Below, piece after piece: positions 7,458-17,199 of a stretch of DNA of 36,420 nucleotides (its first letter is position 1; each line of letters starts with the position of its first letter). The stretch is from Coraliomargarita sp. (GTDB taxonomy: Bacteria > Verrucomicrobiota > Verrucomicrobiia > Opitutales > Coraliomargaritaceae): the NCBI GenBank assembly GCA_002699365.1, contig PAAN01000025.1, forward strand, positions 27,150-63,569, written 5' to 3'. The position numbers and the translations under genes are program-made. The notes beneath the pieces are model-generated. The model was not told the origin of the DNA. It did not search any database and was given only the letters and a program-made list of their open reading frames with translations.

Positions 7458-8552
7458 ATGATTATGGCAAAAATTCCTGACATTGCGCCCTTTCGTGAGA
7501 AGTTAGTAGAGCTAGATACGCAGATGTCCGATCCGAACTTTTATTCAGATCAGCGCCATGCTGCGGAAGTTTCTCGGGAGCACCAACACGTGAGTGGACT
7601 AATTGAAAAATTTGAAGCTTTTCATGCCGCCCAGGGTCAAATTACAGAAAATCAATCACTTTTAGATGATCCGGAACTAGAGGAAGAGCTCCGTGAAATG
7701 GCAACCGAAGAAGTGGAGTCATTACAAGCGCAATTACAAGAACTAGAAACTGCTGTTCTTCGTGCAATGATTCCGCCAGATCCGACCGACAGTCGTAATT
7801 CCGTAATGGAAATTCGCGGTGGAGCGGGGGGTGACGAGGCTAATATTTTTGCCGGTGATTTATACCGTATGTATGCGCGCTATGCCGAGACGAAGGGTTG
7901 GCGAGTAGAGGTTATGAGTACAAGCCCCGCAGAAACGGGAGGCTACCGGGAAATCATTTTCAATATTAGTGGAGAAAACTCCTACAAACATTTAAAATTT
8001 GAGAGCGGGGTTCATCGTGTGCAGCGAGTCCCAGTAACTGAGACGCAAGGACGCATTCACACTTCGACCGCTACAGTAGCGGTACTGCCTGAAGCAGAAG
8101 AAGTAGATATACAAATTAATCCACAAGATTTAGAGATTTCTACGATGCGCGCTTCCGGAGCTGGAGGGCAGCATGTCAATACGACCGACTCAGCTGTTAT
8201 GATGGTCCACAAGCTCACAGGTGTGACGGTTTACTGCGCAGACGAGCGCTCACAAATTAAGAACCGAGCAAAAGCGCTTACAGTTATGCGCTCTCGATTA
8301 CTTCAAGCTAAAGTGGATGAAGAAAATGCAAAATATGCGGCGGAGAGAAAAGGCCAAATAGGCACAGGCGATCGCTCGGAGCGTATACGCACGTATAATT
8401 ACCCGCAGGGTCGACTCACCGATCACCGCATAGGCATGAACTTATCTTTGCAGTCGGTCATTGACGGAGATTTAGATAGCTTAATTGAAGCACTGTATAA
8501 TGTCGACTATGAGGCGAGGATTGAGAATCTACTAAAGGCCCAGGAGCAGTGA
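7458..8552 (+). CDS. prfA: Peptide chain release factor 1
   Basis: Class I release factor that reads UAA and UAG and triggers peptidyl-tRNA hydrolysis on the ribosome. The stop-codon recognition motif is PVT (192-194), in the RF1-type PxT position within [21 protein letters not shown]2 would have SPF. The catalytic GGQ is at 236-238 in [15 protein letters not shown]. The glutamine is the target of PrmC, encoded 5 bases downstream. The length of 364 aa is normal. The start can be ATG 7458 or ATG 7464 (MIMAK). The first overlaps the stop of a two-codon mini-ORF (ATG AGT TAATG), which I note as possible regulation. No Shine-Dalgarno is present. Confidence 0.96.
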   Translation: MIMAKIPDIAPFREKLVELDTQMSDPNFYSDQRHAAEVSREHQHVSGLIEKFEAFHAAQGQITENQSLLDDPELEEELREMATEEVESLQAQLQELETAVLRAMIPPDPTDSRNSVMEIRGGAGGDEANIFAGDLYRMYARYAETKGWRVEVMSTSPAETGGYREIIFNISGENSYKHLKFESGVHRVQRVPVTETQGRIHTSTATVAVLPEAEEVDIQINPQDLEISTMRASGAGGQHVNTTDSAVMMVHKLTGVTVYCADERSQIKNRAKALTVMRSRLLQAKVDEENAKYAAERKGQIGTGDRSERIRTYNYPQGRLTDHRIGMNLSLQSVIDGDLDSLIEALYNVDYEARIENLLKAQEQ

Positions 8553-8557
8553 ATTAA

Positions 8558-9403
8558 ATGCGAAGCATTCGTGAAATTCAGCAGCGCACCATTGCTTATT
8601 TTGAGCAACGCAGTGTACCAAATGCTAAACTAGATACAGATTTACTAATGGCTCATTGCTTAGGAGTGAAACGTTTGGACCTATATTTAGATTTAGAGCG
8701 CCCCTTGACAGACTTACAATTAAATGTGCTACGTCCGCTAGTGAAGCGCCGCGCATTGCGAGAGCCGCTACAGCACATCATCGGCTCTGTAGAATTTGCT
8801 GGCGTTACACTTGCCGTTGATAAGCGGGCATTAATACCACGGCAAGAAACCGAAGAGCTTTTCATGTATGCATGCGAGCATGCTGGTGAGCACCCACAAA
8901 CAATTCTTGATCTGGGCACGGGAAGCGGAGCGCTTGCCATTGCTCTGGCAAAAAAATATCCGCAGGCACAAGTTACCGCTATCGATGCCTCACCGGATGC
9001 ACTGTCATTAGCACAAGAAAACTTCTCTGCTAATGTATCAGAAAAAACAGTACAGTTTATAAGAAGCAATTGGTATGATTCACTGCCCGTGATTGAGAAA
9101 TATGACTTAATCATATCCAACCCCCCTTATTTAACTAAGGGTGAGATGGCTACAGCAGAGCCCGAAGTCATTAAGTATGAACCGCATATAGCCCTTCAAT
9201 CTGGCGAAGACGGCCTAGATGATTTACGAATCATTATAGCAGGAGCGCACGATCGTTTAGCAACTGGCGGCTTATTAGCTCTTGAGGCAGGCATTGCTCA
9301 TAATGAAGCCCTTATGCAAATGGCAAAAACCGCACAACTGGAAGGTACATACATTGAGGACCTTAGTGGACGACCGCGCTTTTTCTTGGCCACTAAATGC
9401 TAA
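8558..9403 (+). CDS. prmC: Release factor glutamine N5-methyltransferase
   Basis: SAM-dependent enzyme that methylates the glutamine of the GGQ motif in RF1/RF2, raising termination efficiency. The N-terminal helical substrate domain (1-85) contains the family motif [14 protein letters not shown]. The Rossmann methyltransferase domain follows, with the SAM loop [15 protein letters not shown] (from 117) and the catalytic NPPY at 188-191, the hallmark for amide-nitrogen methylation. The 281-residue length is typical. It begins 5 bases after prfA, a conserved pairing in many phyla, so the two are co-transcribed. It converges on prc with 47 bases between the stops and no evident terminator. Confidence 0.96.
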   Translation: MRSIREIQQRTIAYFEQRSVPNAKLDTDLLMAHCLGVKRLDLYLDLERPLTDLQLNVLRPLVKRRALREPLQHIIGSVEFAGVTLAVDKRALIPRQETEELFMYACEHAGEHPQTILDLGTGSGALAIALAKKYPQAQVTAIDASPDALSLAQENFSANVSEKTVQFIRSNWYDSLPVIEKYDLIISNPPYLTKGEMATAEPEVIKYEPHIALQSGEDGLDDLRIIIAGAHDRLATGGLLALEAGIAHNEALMQMAKTAQLEGTYIEDLSGRPRFFLATKC

Positions 9404-9450
9404 TCAACGAAGCTTACATTAAAAGAATTAATCTACCCCAAGCGGGCCAC

Positions 9451-11778
9451 TTATTTAGACGACAAAGTAATCCAATCAGCCATAATGCGCGCGCTTTCTC
9501 TTAGTGGAATATCAAAGGGCGGGGTATCGTCATCTTCCTCGCTAGATTCCTTGTCTTCTAGGGTTGCTGATTCTAGCGATGGATGTATTGTTTCAGTAGT
9601 CTCGGATGTCGCTTGATTTTTAAGCGATAGCGCTTCTTGCTCGGCGGATATTTTTGTAAGGAAGTCGACTGTCTCATAGTTGATTTCATTCAGTTTTTTG
9701 TATTCTTCATCGAGCGCTTCCACGTGCTTTTGCTCTAGGATTTTTTTATCGATACGTTGCTGAAGGTGCAGAGAAATAGCTTTTTCTTCGTAACGCTCTT
9801 GTCGCCAATTGATCTGACGCACTAAAAAGTTAAATTCCTTCAGCTCTGCTTGCCGAGCTATACTTGCTTGTTTGAGTGAATCAAATAATTCGGAATTAGT
9901 TAAATCGTCGATAATCTTGTTATTCCAGGTCGAGCCTAATTGTGTGGCTGGAATTTGATCCCAAGCAAGGGCGTGGTCGAGGTCCGATTCGCCGATCCGT
10001 AAGAATTCGTTTACCGATGGAAGAACAATATCAGAGGCTACCCCTTTAACTTGTGTAGAACTTCCGCCTGGCAAAAAAAACTGCTTTATAGTAATCTTAG
10101 TTGCAACTGGACGAGTCGCAGCAGTTTTTTGTGGAAAGAAAGAAAAAAGCGGCCGATTCGCCATATGATAAACCTCTTGAACGGTACCTTTTCCGTGCGT
10201 CGAACTATTACCAATGACCAGTGCGCGGCCGTGATCTTGCAGGGCTCCTGCCACAATCTCTGAGGCGGAGGCACTGAAGCGAGAAGTTAGGACAATAAGT
10301 GGTCCACCCCAAGCCACTCTCGGGTCACGATCGGGTATGACATCAATGCGGCCAGCTTTATCTCGAACTTGAACGACTGGTCCAGTCGTAATGAATAGCC
10401 CTGCTACGCGCACCGCCTCACTTAACAATCCTCCTCCATTCATGCGTAGATCGAGAATAATTCCTTTCGCGCCCGCTTGCTTTAATTTACCTAGTAATTC
10501 AGTGATATCGTCAGAAGTTGTCGTCAGGGTATCGCCAGCACCAATATTTCCGTAAAATGAGGGAAGTTTAATAACCCCTACGGCAATAGAGCCATCCTCT
10601 TCATGCGGAACAGTTATGAGCTGAGCGGTTGCCAAATTAGCGGTGAGCTTAACCTCGTTACGTATAATAGAGACCTCTTTACGGGCGGATGGGTCGAGGG
10701 CATCGCCTGGACGAATCAGCAAACGTACCATCGTGCCTTTCTTTCCTTTAATTTTACGCACGATATAGCGCAGGCGCATATCGATAACATCTTCAAATTC
10801 ACCATTACGGCCTTGTGCAACGCCAAGAATTTTATCTTCCGGGGCTAACTTACCACTAGCTTCTGCAGGTCCGCCGGGCAGAATTTCTTTTATTACACAG
10901 ATGCCGTCATCGTCTTGAAGGAGTGCTCCAATTCCAACAAATGAGTTTTGTACTGAAGAGTTGAAACTTTCTAATGTATCTGCAGAGAGAAAAGTCGAAT
11001 GCGGATCAAATAGTTGCGTCATCGCATTGATGTAAGCTTCTTGAATCTCGGTATCTTCTTTCTCTAAAATATAGTTTAGATTGCGCTCGTAGCGGCGGCT
11101 AATTTTTTTCTTAGCTTCAACTAAGGTAGCTTCATAAAAATTTGAATCGTTCTGTAAGCGCAGTAATTTATTAGGATCAAACCTATCTTCATCCTCGTTT
11201 GAGGGTTCTGGTGTATCGTCTACATCTAGTGGATCCTTCTCGGATTCAGAAGCGATAGAGAGTAGCTCGTTTAATAACTCATATTTTAAGCGGTCTTCCC
11301 AAAGTTTATCAGCTGCAGATTTATTTATCGGCCAATCTGCTTCGCGGCGGTCGGGCGTGAACAGTGCATCAATAGTAAAATCAAAAGTTTTATTTAAGCG
11401 CTTGTTTATCCAGTCAGTACGAACTTGGGCTTCTTTAGAATATGCCTTGTATATCTCAAATGCAGCATAGAGATTCCCTTTTTCTAGGAAAGCTTCCATG
11501 GATTCACTAAAGCGAAAGCTAAAAACATCGATCTGCGGCTCTAAAAAATACATCCGACTGTAATCGAACGATTCAATATAAGCTTCGACTATCGCACGGC
11601 CATCGAGAATGCCTATACTGTCTTTTAAATAATGGCGGTCATTGATCGTATTGACGACCCAGCGAGTTTGATTCCCCATCTCTACAGTTGGCTCCAGATT
11701 GCTAAGCACCCTCTGAATTGGCGATGCAAGTACTAGCAAGAGCGCAAATAACCGAAGAAATATTTTGTAGTCAGTCAT
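9451..11778 (-). CDS. prc: Tail-specific (C-terminal processing) periplasmic protease
   Basis: S41-family serine protease that degrades or trims periplasmic proteins from their C terminus. Residues 1-25 form a signal peptide or anchor ([16 protein letters not shown]). The Prc N-terminal helical domain follows, with an acidic insert at about 177-203. A PDZ domain comes next (about 280-375, [15 protein letters not shown] and [13 protein letters not shown]), then the S41 domain. The Ser/Lys dyad is Ser504 (RFSASASE) and Lys530 (HGKGTVQ), by alignment with E. coli Prc S452/K477. LDLRMNGGG (442-450) supplies the oxyanion region. The Prc C-terminal domain runs to the end ([14 protein letters not shown]). 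At 775 aa it is longer than the E. coli protein (682). It follows the rhomboid gene by 45 bases on the same strand, so two envelope proteases are probably made together. Confidence 0.95.
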   Translation of the reverse strand: MTDYKIFLRLFALLLVLASPIQRVLSNLEPTVEMGNQTRWVVNTINDRHYLKDSIGILDGRAIVEAYIESFDYSRMYFLEPQIDVFSFRFSESMEAFLEKGNLYAAFEIYKAYSKEAQVRTDWINKRLNKTFDFTIDALFTPDRREADWPINKSAADKLWEDRLKYELLNELLSIASESEKDPLDVDDTPEPSNEDEDRFDPNKLLRLQNDSNFYEATLVEAKKKISRRYERNLNYILEKEDTEIQEAYINAMTQLFDPHSTFLSADTLESFNSSVQNSFVGIGALLQDDDGICVIKEILPGGPAEASGKLAPEDKILGVAQGRNGEFEDVIDMRLRYIVRKIKGKKGTMVRLLIRPGDALDPSARKEVSIIRNEVKLTANLATAQLITVPHEEDGSIAVGVIKLPSFYGNIGAGDTLTTTSDDITELLGKLKQAGAKGIILDLRMNGGGLLSEAVRVAGLFITTGPVVQVRDKAGRIDVIPDRDPRVAWGGPLIVLTSRFSASASEIVAGALQDHGRALVIGNSSTHGKGTVQEVYHMANRPLFSFFPQKTAATRPVATKITIKQFFLPGGSSTQVKGVASDIVLPSVNEFLRIGESDLDHALAWDQIPATQLGSTWNNKIIDDLTNSELFDSLKQASIARQAELKEFNFLVRQINWRQERYEEKAISLHLQQRIDKKILEQKHVEALDEEYKKLNEINYETVDFLTKISAEQEALSLKNQATSETTETIHPSLESATLEDKESSEEDDDTPPFDIPLRESARIMADWITLSSK

Positions 11779-11823
11779 GGATGAGAAGAATTCGCTGCCA
11801 GATTTTAATTTTCGTCTCGTATA

Positions 11824-12738
11824 TTACTTACTTAATAAATCCTTAGCACGCTCAAGAGTTGCTTTCTCCATATCGTTAAGCGAGCCAAATCCAGAGGTGT
11901 TGATTTTATCAAGAATTCGATCGATTTCCTTCTGAAGTTCATTGCGCGATGCTCTATTGACCGAGTAGCTGAGATTATTGGAGTGATCTTTTTTTCGGCG
12001 CTTCATCCAGTCAGGTGGACTGATCTTTACTGTATCTATTCCAAACATGGAAAAAGGAGATTTTGCTTGAATCATTGTACGATAAAAAAGTACGCCCAAA
12101 AGGATACCTCCAAGATGCGCCGAGTGGGCCATATTCGAGCGATTCGGCAGCTCATAAAAGAGCAAGCCTAGCACAGAAATTACGCTACTTCCAAGCAGCA
12201 GGTAGCGCGGCTTTATTGTTACAGGTAAAACAAAAAACAGTAGGAGCGTTATCGGACGATCCGGATGAATTTTACAAAACACCGTCATTAGTGCAAATAC
12301 CGCAGCCGATGCACCGACAACTACTGTCATGCTGCTAAAATGTATAATTAGATATAACAGGCCTCCAAATAGTGCACCTGCAAAGTATAAAATCAGGAAT
12401 TTCTCTCGGCCAAGCTGCGGTTCTAAAATGCGCCCAATGAAGTAGAGGCCGAGCATGTTGCCAATAATATGCATAAAACCCTGTGTGCTGTGCAAGAAGC
12501 AGTAAGTAAACAGCGTCCATACTTTAAAGGAACGAAAATTTTCGCCACTAAGCGCGAACCATTGGGCCATAAATGCATTCTCTGTGCCTGGTAAATAGGG
12601 ACTTGGAAAGAGGACATTAAATAGTTGCTGTAGAGCAAATACACCAATGGTTAGAGCCATTAATACTGTAACGGCGGACTTGTGCTGCGCGCTAGTTGGC
12701 TTTTGTGGTTCGCGCATATAGGGACGATCGTATAACAT
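11824..12738 (-). CDS. Rhomboid family intramembrane serine protease
   Basis: Polytopic membrane protease that cleaves transmembrane substrates. The dyad is Ser144 (VVGASAAVF) and His208 (SAHLGG). His90 and Asn94 in HIIGNMLG form the HxxxN oxyanion motif, and six or seven hydrophobic helices span residues 22-220. A soluble tail after 222 ends in EIDRILDKINTSGFGSLND, a helical hairpin also found at the end of many rhomboids in Bacteroidota and Verrucomicrobiota. The chosen ATG gives MLYDRPYMREPQ; M8 is an alternative. TATAGT lies only 5 bases before this ATG (minus strand), with TTGGCA 19 bases further up, so the transcript may be leaderless. Prc follows 45 bases downstream. Substrates cannot be told from the sequence. 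Confidence 0.93.
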   Translation of the reverse strand: MLYDRPYMREPQKPTSAQHKSAVTVLMALTIGVFALQQLFNVLFPSPYLPGTENAFMAQWFALSGENFRSFKVWTLFTYCFLHSTQGFMHIIGNMLGLYFIGRILEPQLGREKFLILYFAGALFGGLLYLIIHFSSMTVVVGASAAVFALMTVFCKIHPDRPITLLLFFVLPVTIKPRYLLLGSSVISVLGLLFYELPNRSNMAHSAHLGGILLGVLFYRTMIQAKSPFSMFGIDTVKISPPDWMKRRKKDHSNNLSYSVNRASRNELQKEIDRILDKINTSGFGSLNDMEKATLERAKDLLSK

Positions 12739-12854
12739 TAATTACTATAGTACCATTTTGAAGAGCTTTGCCAAGTTTCGAGACAAATTAATGCGGCGAT
12801 TGTTTTAATCCCTTACCGCTTGACTCTATCAACAGTTCAATAAGCTATTTAAGT

Positions 12855-13091
12855 ATGGCAGATAAAGATGAAAAGTGGCCTGAAAATGTGAATGGAAAAT
12901 ACTATGTCGATGAGCAGTGCATCGATTGTGATCTATGTCGCGAGACTGCCCCGAATAATTTTACCCGCGACGAAGATGGCGGATACTCATTTGTGTACAA
13001 GCAAGCAGAGACCGATGAAGAAATTGAATTATGTAACGAGGCTATGGAAGGCTGCCCTGTTGAAGCGATAGGTGAAGACGGCGATTCTTAG
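12855..13091 (+). CDS. Single-cluster [4Fe-4S] ferredoxin
   Basis: A 78-residue acidic electron carrier. The ligands CxxCxxC (Cys22, Cys25, Cys28) and Cys67-Pro (GCPVEAI) make one [4Fe-4S] cluster of the Desulfovibrio/Thermotoga/Bacillus monocluster type. An additional Cys60 (ELCNEAMEGCP) is present. The usual ECxxVCP second half is replaced by CRETAPNNF, so there is no second cluster. No oxidoreductase partner is adjacent: the neighbours are the rhomboid (divergent) and trkH (convergent). It may be a general cytosolic donor, for instance to Fe-S or radical-SAM enzymes such as IspH, but that is inference. The ATG follows tatttaagt with no Shine-Dalgarno. Confidence 0.92.
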   Translation: MADKDEKWPENVNGKYYVDEQCIDCDLCRETAPNNFTRDEDGGYSFVYKQAETDEEIELCNEAMEGCPVEAIGEDGDS

Positions 13092-13161
13092 CCTGTTCCA
13101 CAAGTTGCTATAAAAAGCGTTTAACTACGACGTGTGTCCTGTCGGACTTGCACAGCAGCAT

Positions 13162-14640
13162 TTAAGAATATCGTTTCCAAACAGATGGAGCGAAGAGTAC
13201 AAGTACCGCATATAACTCTAGGCGCCCCAAAGTCATGAGTAATGTAAGAAATAACTTGGTTGAACCACTTAAGAAATGGAAATCCTTAGTTGGGCCTATA
13301 GCGTCAAAGCCTGGACCTATATTAAACAGCGTAGATTGTACGCACGAAAAGGCAGTTAAAAAACTAACTTCGGGTTCGTTAGCAGATACCAGCAACATCG
13401 CTATTATTTGTATAGAGACCATGAGTAAAATGAAGACGATAACACTTTGTATGGCCCGTTCACTTAAAATTCGTCCACCCATTCGCATAGGCACAGTTAT
13501 ATGCGGTCTAAATGCATGAATAATACTGCTGCTTACCGCACGCAGTGCGATGACCACCCGTACAACTTTGACCCTTCCAGCAGTCGAGCCAGAACATCCT
13601 CCAATAAACATGAGTATAATTAGGAGCATTTTTGCCGGCGGTAGCCAGGTATCAAAATCTGTCGATGCATAGCCAGTTGTGGTCATAATCGATACTGCCT
13701 GAAATGTGGCTGTGCGTACGATCTCATGATTAGGCAGTTGCCCATAGAGGTCCATTAAGTAGAGGGTAAGCAGGGCAGTTGCACTAAGTAGGGTGCCATA
13801 GAACCAATAAACCTCGTTAGTTTGTCGTAAAACCGTACGTCTGCGCCCCCCACCAATAAGGCGTATAACGAAAATAAATGTGGTCGCACTAAGAGCCATA
13901 AAAACAATGGCAATCCACTCCAATGTGGAGCTATTAAAGTCCTGGAAGCTACCAGACTCAGTACTAAAGCCACCAGTAGCCACAGTAGTCATCGCATGGT
14001 TAATCGCCTGAAACCAATCCATGCCACCAAGCTTGTAAGCGAAAGAGCAGGCGGCGGAGATGCCCAGATAATAAAGCAGTAGGTTTAAGGCACCTTTTTG
14101 CGCGCGCCCTTGGTCAAAACTTGTAGCCGCACCGGAAGACTCATTACTGGAAAGTATTTTTGCGCCCGCTCCTAATGAAGAAAGCAAGGCGACAAAAAAC
14201 ACAACAACACCAAGTCCTCCAAACCACTGGCTAAGGGATCGCCAAAACAATAAGCTTTTCGGGAACTGATCAAAGTTTTCAAATGCAGTAGCCCCTGTGG
14301 TTGTCAACCCTGACGAGGACTCAAAAATCGCATCGCTTAAGTGGCAATTATCAACAGTTAGAGCATAGGGGAGCGCTCCGACTAAGGTAGCAACAAACCA
14401 AGAAAGCCCAATTGCACACAGGGCTTCTCGTCGATACAGTTTGCTGTTTTTTTTGCGACCCCTCCAGTGTAAAATTGCAGCTAGTAGTAGGCTGATTATA
14501 ATCGTCATGCTGAAAGCGTGGATGGAGCGGTCCGCAAGACTCTCTCCATTCATTAGCCCGACAAGCAGACACAGGCCAAATGCGCCTGACAGCGCGAGCA
14601 ATACCATGCTCAGCAGCCGAAAAATAATTGCAGTATTCAC
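13162..14640 (-). CDS. trkH: Potassium uptake protein, channel subunit TrkH
   Basis: K+-translocating membrane subunit of the Trk system. It contains four membrane-pore-membrane repeats whose filter segments are visible: TTTGAT (113-118), VATGGF (220-225), TTTGYA (320-325) and FNIGPG (439-444). The gating-loop sequence [15 protein letters not shown] (347-361) and [14 protein letters not shown] are characteristic of TrkH rather than KtrB/Kup. The length is 492 aa. The start codon is GTG (14640), three bases after the trkA stop, so the two genes are translated from one mRNA and make the channel and its regulatory ring together. It converges on the ferredoxin gene across 70 bases. Confidence 0.95.
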   Translation of the reverse strand: MNTAIIFRLLSMVLLALSGAFGLCLLVGLMNGESLADRSIHAFSMTIIISLLLAAILHWRGRKKNSKLYRREALCAIGLSWFVATLVGALPYALTVDNCHLSDAIFESSSGLTTTGATAFENFDQFPKSLLFWRSLSQWFGGLGVVVFFVALLSSLGAGAKILSSNESSGAATSFDQGRAQKGALNLLLYYLGISAACSFAYKLGGMDWFQAINHAMTTVATGGFSTESGSFQDFNSSTLEWIAIVFMALSATTFIFVIRLIGGGRRRTVLRQTNEVYWFYGTLLSATALLTLYLMDLYGQLPNHEIVRTATFQAVSIMTTTGYASTDFDTWLPPAKMLLIILMFIGGCSGSTAGRVKVVRVVIALRAVSSSIIHAFRPHITVPMRMGGRILSERAIQSVIVFILLMVSIQIIAMLLVSANEPEVSFLTAFSCVQSTLFNIGPGFDAIGPTKDFHFLSGSTKLFLTLLMTLGRLELYAVLVLFAPSVWKRYS

Positions 14641-14643
14641 AAT

Positions 14644-15990
14644 CTAGATAAGCCGTTTTAAGAGTGCTTTTTCTTGGTCCTTGTGTACCAGAACAATCAC
14701 GCGATCACCAGCCAAGATGGTATCCTCTGCGGTCGGTACCTTAGCTTTAAATTTATGCTGTAATGCTACAAATAAACTATTTGGTGGAAGAGCTATATCT
14801 TGTACTAATGATCCAACGATCGGGCTAGAGTGGCTAATTTTCACTTCTAAGATTCGTCCTCCTTTAGGCAAGTTAGCTAATTCTACTACCGATTCGCTCG
14901 ACAGAGTACGACGCATAAAATCTGCAGTCGCGCTCCGCGGAGATACAACTAGTTCAATTCCCAACATGGTTTTGAGAATCCCCAAAAGCTGATCATAGTC
15001 TCCCTTATTGATTACTAGCTGCACGTGATCTGCGCCTAGCTTGGCAGCCTGTAGGCAAGTCAATATGTTCTCTTCATCGTCTTTTGTGCAGGCTACGAAA
15101 TAATCCGCTTCACCAATCTGCTCCTCCTCAAGTAGGCGAAGTGATGTAGCGTCACCATGAATGACAGAAATATGTGGAAAACGTTCAGCAAGATCACGGC
15201 ATTTATCAGGATCTTTTTCTATGACACGCAATTTAAAACGAGGACTGCGTAGCAAACGAATTAGGCTAATTGCAGTTTCGCTACCTCCAAATAAAACAAC
15301 ACGAGCCAAATCAAACTTCTGCTTTGGGTTGAAGCGCTCGCGTAAATCAAATAGCTCCTCTGGCTTACCAAACAAAGTTACGCTATCGCCAGCTTGCAAA
15401 TGTGATTCGGCGCTGGCGACCTCACCTTGCTCTTCGCGTTGAATATAACCAACTCTAACATTTTCACTAAGCTTTAGCTCACGAAGTTGTTTTCCAATTA
15501 GTCGAGAACTCTCATCCACGCGAAGTTGTTGCACTTCTACTTCGCCGCGGGCGAAATTTTCAACAGCTACTCGACCAGCATTACGTATCGACTTTGCTAG
15601 CTCAACCGCACAGATCGCTTCAGGGTTAACGAGTAGGTCGATGCCAAAGTGTAGCTGATAATTTATTAATGAATTATCACTGTACGTATCATCGTGGATA
15701 CGGGCGATCGTATTTCTAGCTCCCAATCCTTTTGCAAGTGAACTAGAAATAATATTTGTGCGGTCATCGCTAGTCATCGCTAAGAATGCATCACAGTCAC
15801 CCACATCGACTTCGACAAGCTGTCTGGCAGAGCTGCCGTTGCCAGTCACGATACGAGCATTTTGTTCTTCATCTAATCGCTTACACAGCGAAGCAGATCG
15901 TTCGATAAGTGTAACATCATGCCCGCTTGCAGCTAGCATGGAGGTTAGATTATGGCCGACTTCGCCAGCGCCAATGATGATGATCTTCAT
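14644..15990 (-). CDS. trkA: Trk system regulatory NAD-binding subunit TrkA
   Basis: Cytosolic gating ring of the Trk K+ transporter. It has two RCK_N/RCK_C units in 448 residues. The first Rossmann domain has the canonical GAGEVG near residue 7 ([15 protein letters not shown]), an acidic ribose-binding residue (LIER) and an RCK_C domain around 140-225 ([17 protein letters not shown]). The second Rossmann domain starts [14 protein letters not shown]; its last glycine is replaced by alanine, so nucleotide binding at that site may be weak. The ending [20 protein letters not shown] is a typical second RCK_C. It is upstream of and tightly linked to trkH. A 169-base gap with no clear terminator separates it from the epimerase-like gene, which reads in the same direction. 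Confidence 0.95.
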   Translation of the reverse strand: MKIIIIGAGEVGHNLTSMLAASGHDVTLIERSASLCKRLDEEQNARIVTGNGSSARQLVEVDVGDCDAFLAMTSDDRTNIISSSLAKGLGARNTIARIHDDTYSDNSLINYQLHFGIDLLVNPEAICAVELAKSIRNAGRVAVENFARGEVEVQQLRVDESSRLIGKQLRELKLSENVRVGYIQREEQGEVASAESHLQAGDSVTLFGKPEELFDLRERFNPKQKFDLARVVLFGGSETAISLIRLLRSPRFKLRVIEKDPDKCRDLAERFPHISVIHGDATSLRLLEEEQIGEADYFVACTKDDEENILTCLQAAKLGADHVQLVINKGDYDQLLGILKTMLGIELVVSPRSATADFMRRTLSSESVVELANLPKGGRILEVKISHSSPIVGSLVQDIALPPNSLFVALQHKFKAKVPTAEDTILAGDRVIVLVHKDQEKALLKRLI

Positions 15991-16159
15991 ATGGGAAGCT
16001 TTAATTTAAAATGTACAGCCTGACGTCCTGCTCGTTAATTTCGAGAAGTTTTTATTCCGGCAAAACGGACAATAGATTTATCTTTCTAGAGCTTTAAAGC
16101 TGTTATAATTATGGAGATTCGTTTTATAGAAATCACCTGTATTATTGTTATATACTGCT

Positions 16160-17086
16160 TTAAATCAAGGAAACTTCTACACCAAAGGTTGCGCTTGAGC
16201 GGGCATTAACAGCATGTAGGCCTTTGCCGTGTTCGGGACTGTTAGGCGGCCCCATCCAAGGCTCAACGCAGTAGAAGGCACTGTCAGCGGACTCTGTCCA
16301 AACTAAAAAGGAGTTCCACGCAGAAAGTGTAGATTCGTCATTCAAGAAACGAACCCCGATATCCTCTTCGCCACCATTAGGTCCAAATCGCAAGGTATCC
16401 CCTGTAAGTCTTGTATAAATACGATCTGAATTATCCGCATTCCCAAAGCTCAGGTCTTTTTCCCAGCCCTTTATTATATTTTGTAATGAACCATCCGGTG
16501 CATGCGTATAGCATTTTTTGGCGGGTACTTGATAGCGATAGTCCTTGCGAGCGAGGCCTTCATGCCAGGGCAGTGTAAAATAAAAGTGGTGTCCTGCGGA
16601 CCATAGCAACACCTCCTCTCCGAGGTTTTCTAAGGTTAGGTAAACCCTAAAAGCGACATCCGTAAATTCGTAACATACTCTAAAAGTATAATCAAAAGGG
16701 TAAGCCTCGATGGCTGCTGCGTCTGGGCGCAACTGCGCAATAAAGCTCCGCTCCGATGCACTAATTAACTCAAAGTGGCTATCGCGAGCAAAGCCATTTT
16801 TTGGCATCGGGCGTACAATGCCTTGACCATCACGCCAGGAGCCTACCTGTCCTTTATGAAAGCTACGCCCAGCAAACGGGAAGAGGATAGGATTGCCTCC
16901 TCGAATTTTAGAGAACGGTGTCGATTCGACATTTTCTGGCCAATGTATGACGTCACGATATGTGCCATCAGACATACGTATATTCCAACTAATTAGCCTC
17001 GCACCTTTTTCAGGGTCAGCAAAGAACGTGGAAGGTCCGCTTTTCCAGCGCATTAATTGCATGCCGTTGTAATCGATCATTTCCAT
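16160..17086 (-). CDS. Aldose 1-epimerase-like protein (galactose mutarotase family)
   Basis: A beta-sandwich carbohydrate-binding enzyme family that interconverts alpha and beta sugar anomers; some members act on glucose-6-phosphate or unknown sugars. Family landmarks over 308 residues are [13 protein letters not shown] (63-75, with the substrate arginine R74), His166/167 in SAGHHFYF, and the catalytic-base glutamate Glu275 in [12 protein letters not shown]. The normally conserved first histidine of the (H/x)GFAR motif is asparagine here (PKNGFAR, Asn97). Either that position is not essential in this subgroup or activity has shifted. No sugar operon surrounds it: trkA lies downstream and the NfeD operon is divergent. 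The ATG at 17086 follows atcgattaa; a second ATG is two codons later. Confidence 0.85.
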   Translation of the reverse strand: MEMIDYNGMQLMRWKSGPSTFFADPEKGARLISWNIRMSDGTYRDVIHWPENVESTPFSKIRGGNPILFPFAGRSFHKGQVGSWRDGQGIVRPMPKNGFARDSHFELISASERSFIAQLRPDAAAIEAYPFDYTFRVCYEFTDVAFRVYLTLENLGEEVLLWSAGHHFYFTLPWHEGLARKDYRYQVPAKKCYTHAPDGSLQNIIKGWEKDLSFGNADNSDRIYTRLTGDTLRFGPNGGEEDIGVRFLNDESTLSAWNSFLVWTESADSAFYCVEPWMGPPNSPEHGKGLHAVNARSSATFGVEVSLI

Positions 17087-17117
17087 TTAATCGATAACAC
17101 TAATAGAAAATCTGTGA

Positions 17118-17159
17118 CTGAGAAGCCTCAACTCAGCCTGCCGCAGAAATCAATTCTGC
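17118..17159. other. Two adjacent inverted repeats between the epimerase-like gene and the nfeD operon
   Basis: CTGAG (17118-17122) pairs with CTCAG (17132-17136), and GCAGAA (17143-17148) pairs with TTCTGC (17154-17159). Both stems are perfect but short and neither is followed by a T-run. They lie 41 bases or more before the nfeD start, in a 113-base divergent promoter region. They could be operators or leader hairpins; no function can be assigned. Confidence 0.4.
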
Positions 17160-17199
17160 AGAGCTTGCGTTATTCAAATGTCCTATCATTGTTAGAAAA

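Noticed and set aside
16090..16101. Perfect 12-bp palindrome AGCTTTAAAGCT between trkA and the epimerase-like gene
   Set aside because: No T-run, no repeat elsewhere seen, and AT-rich palindromes of this size are expected by chance.
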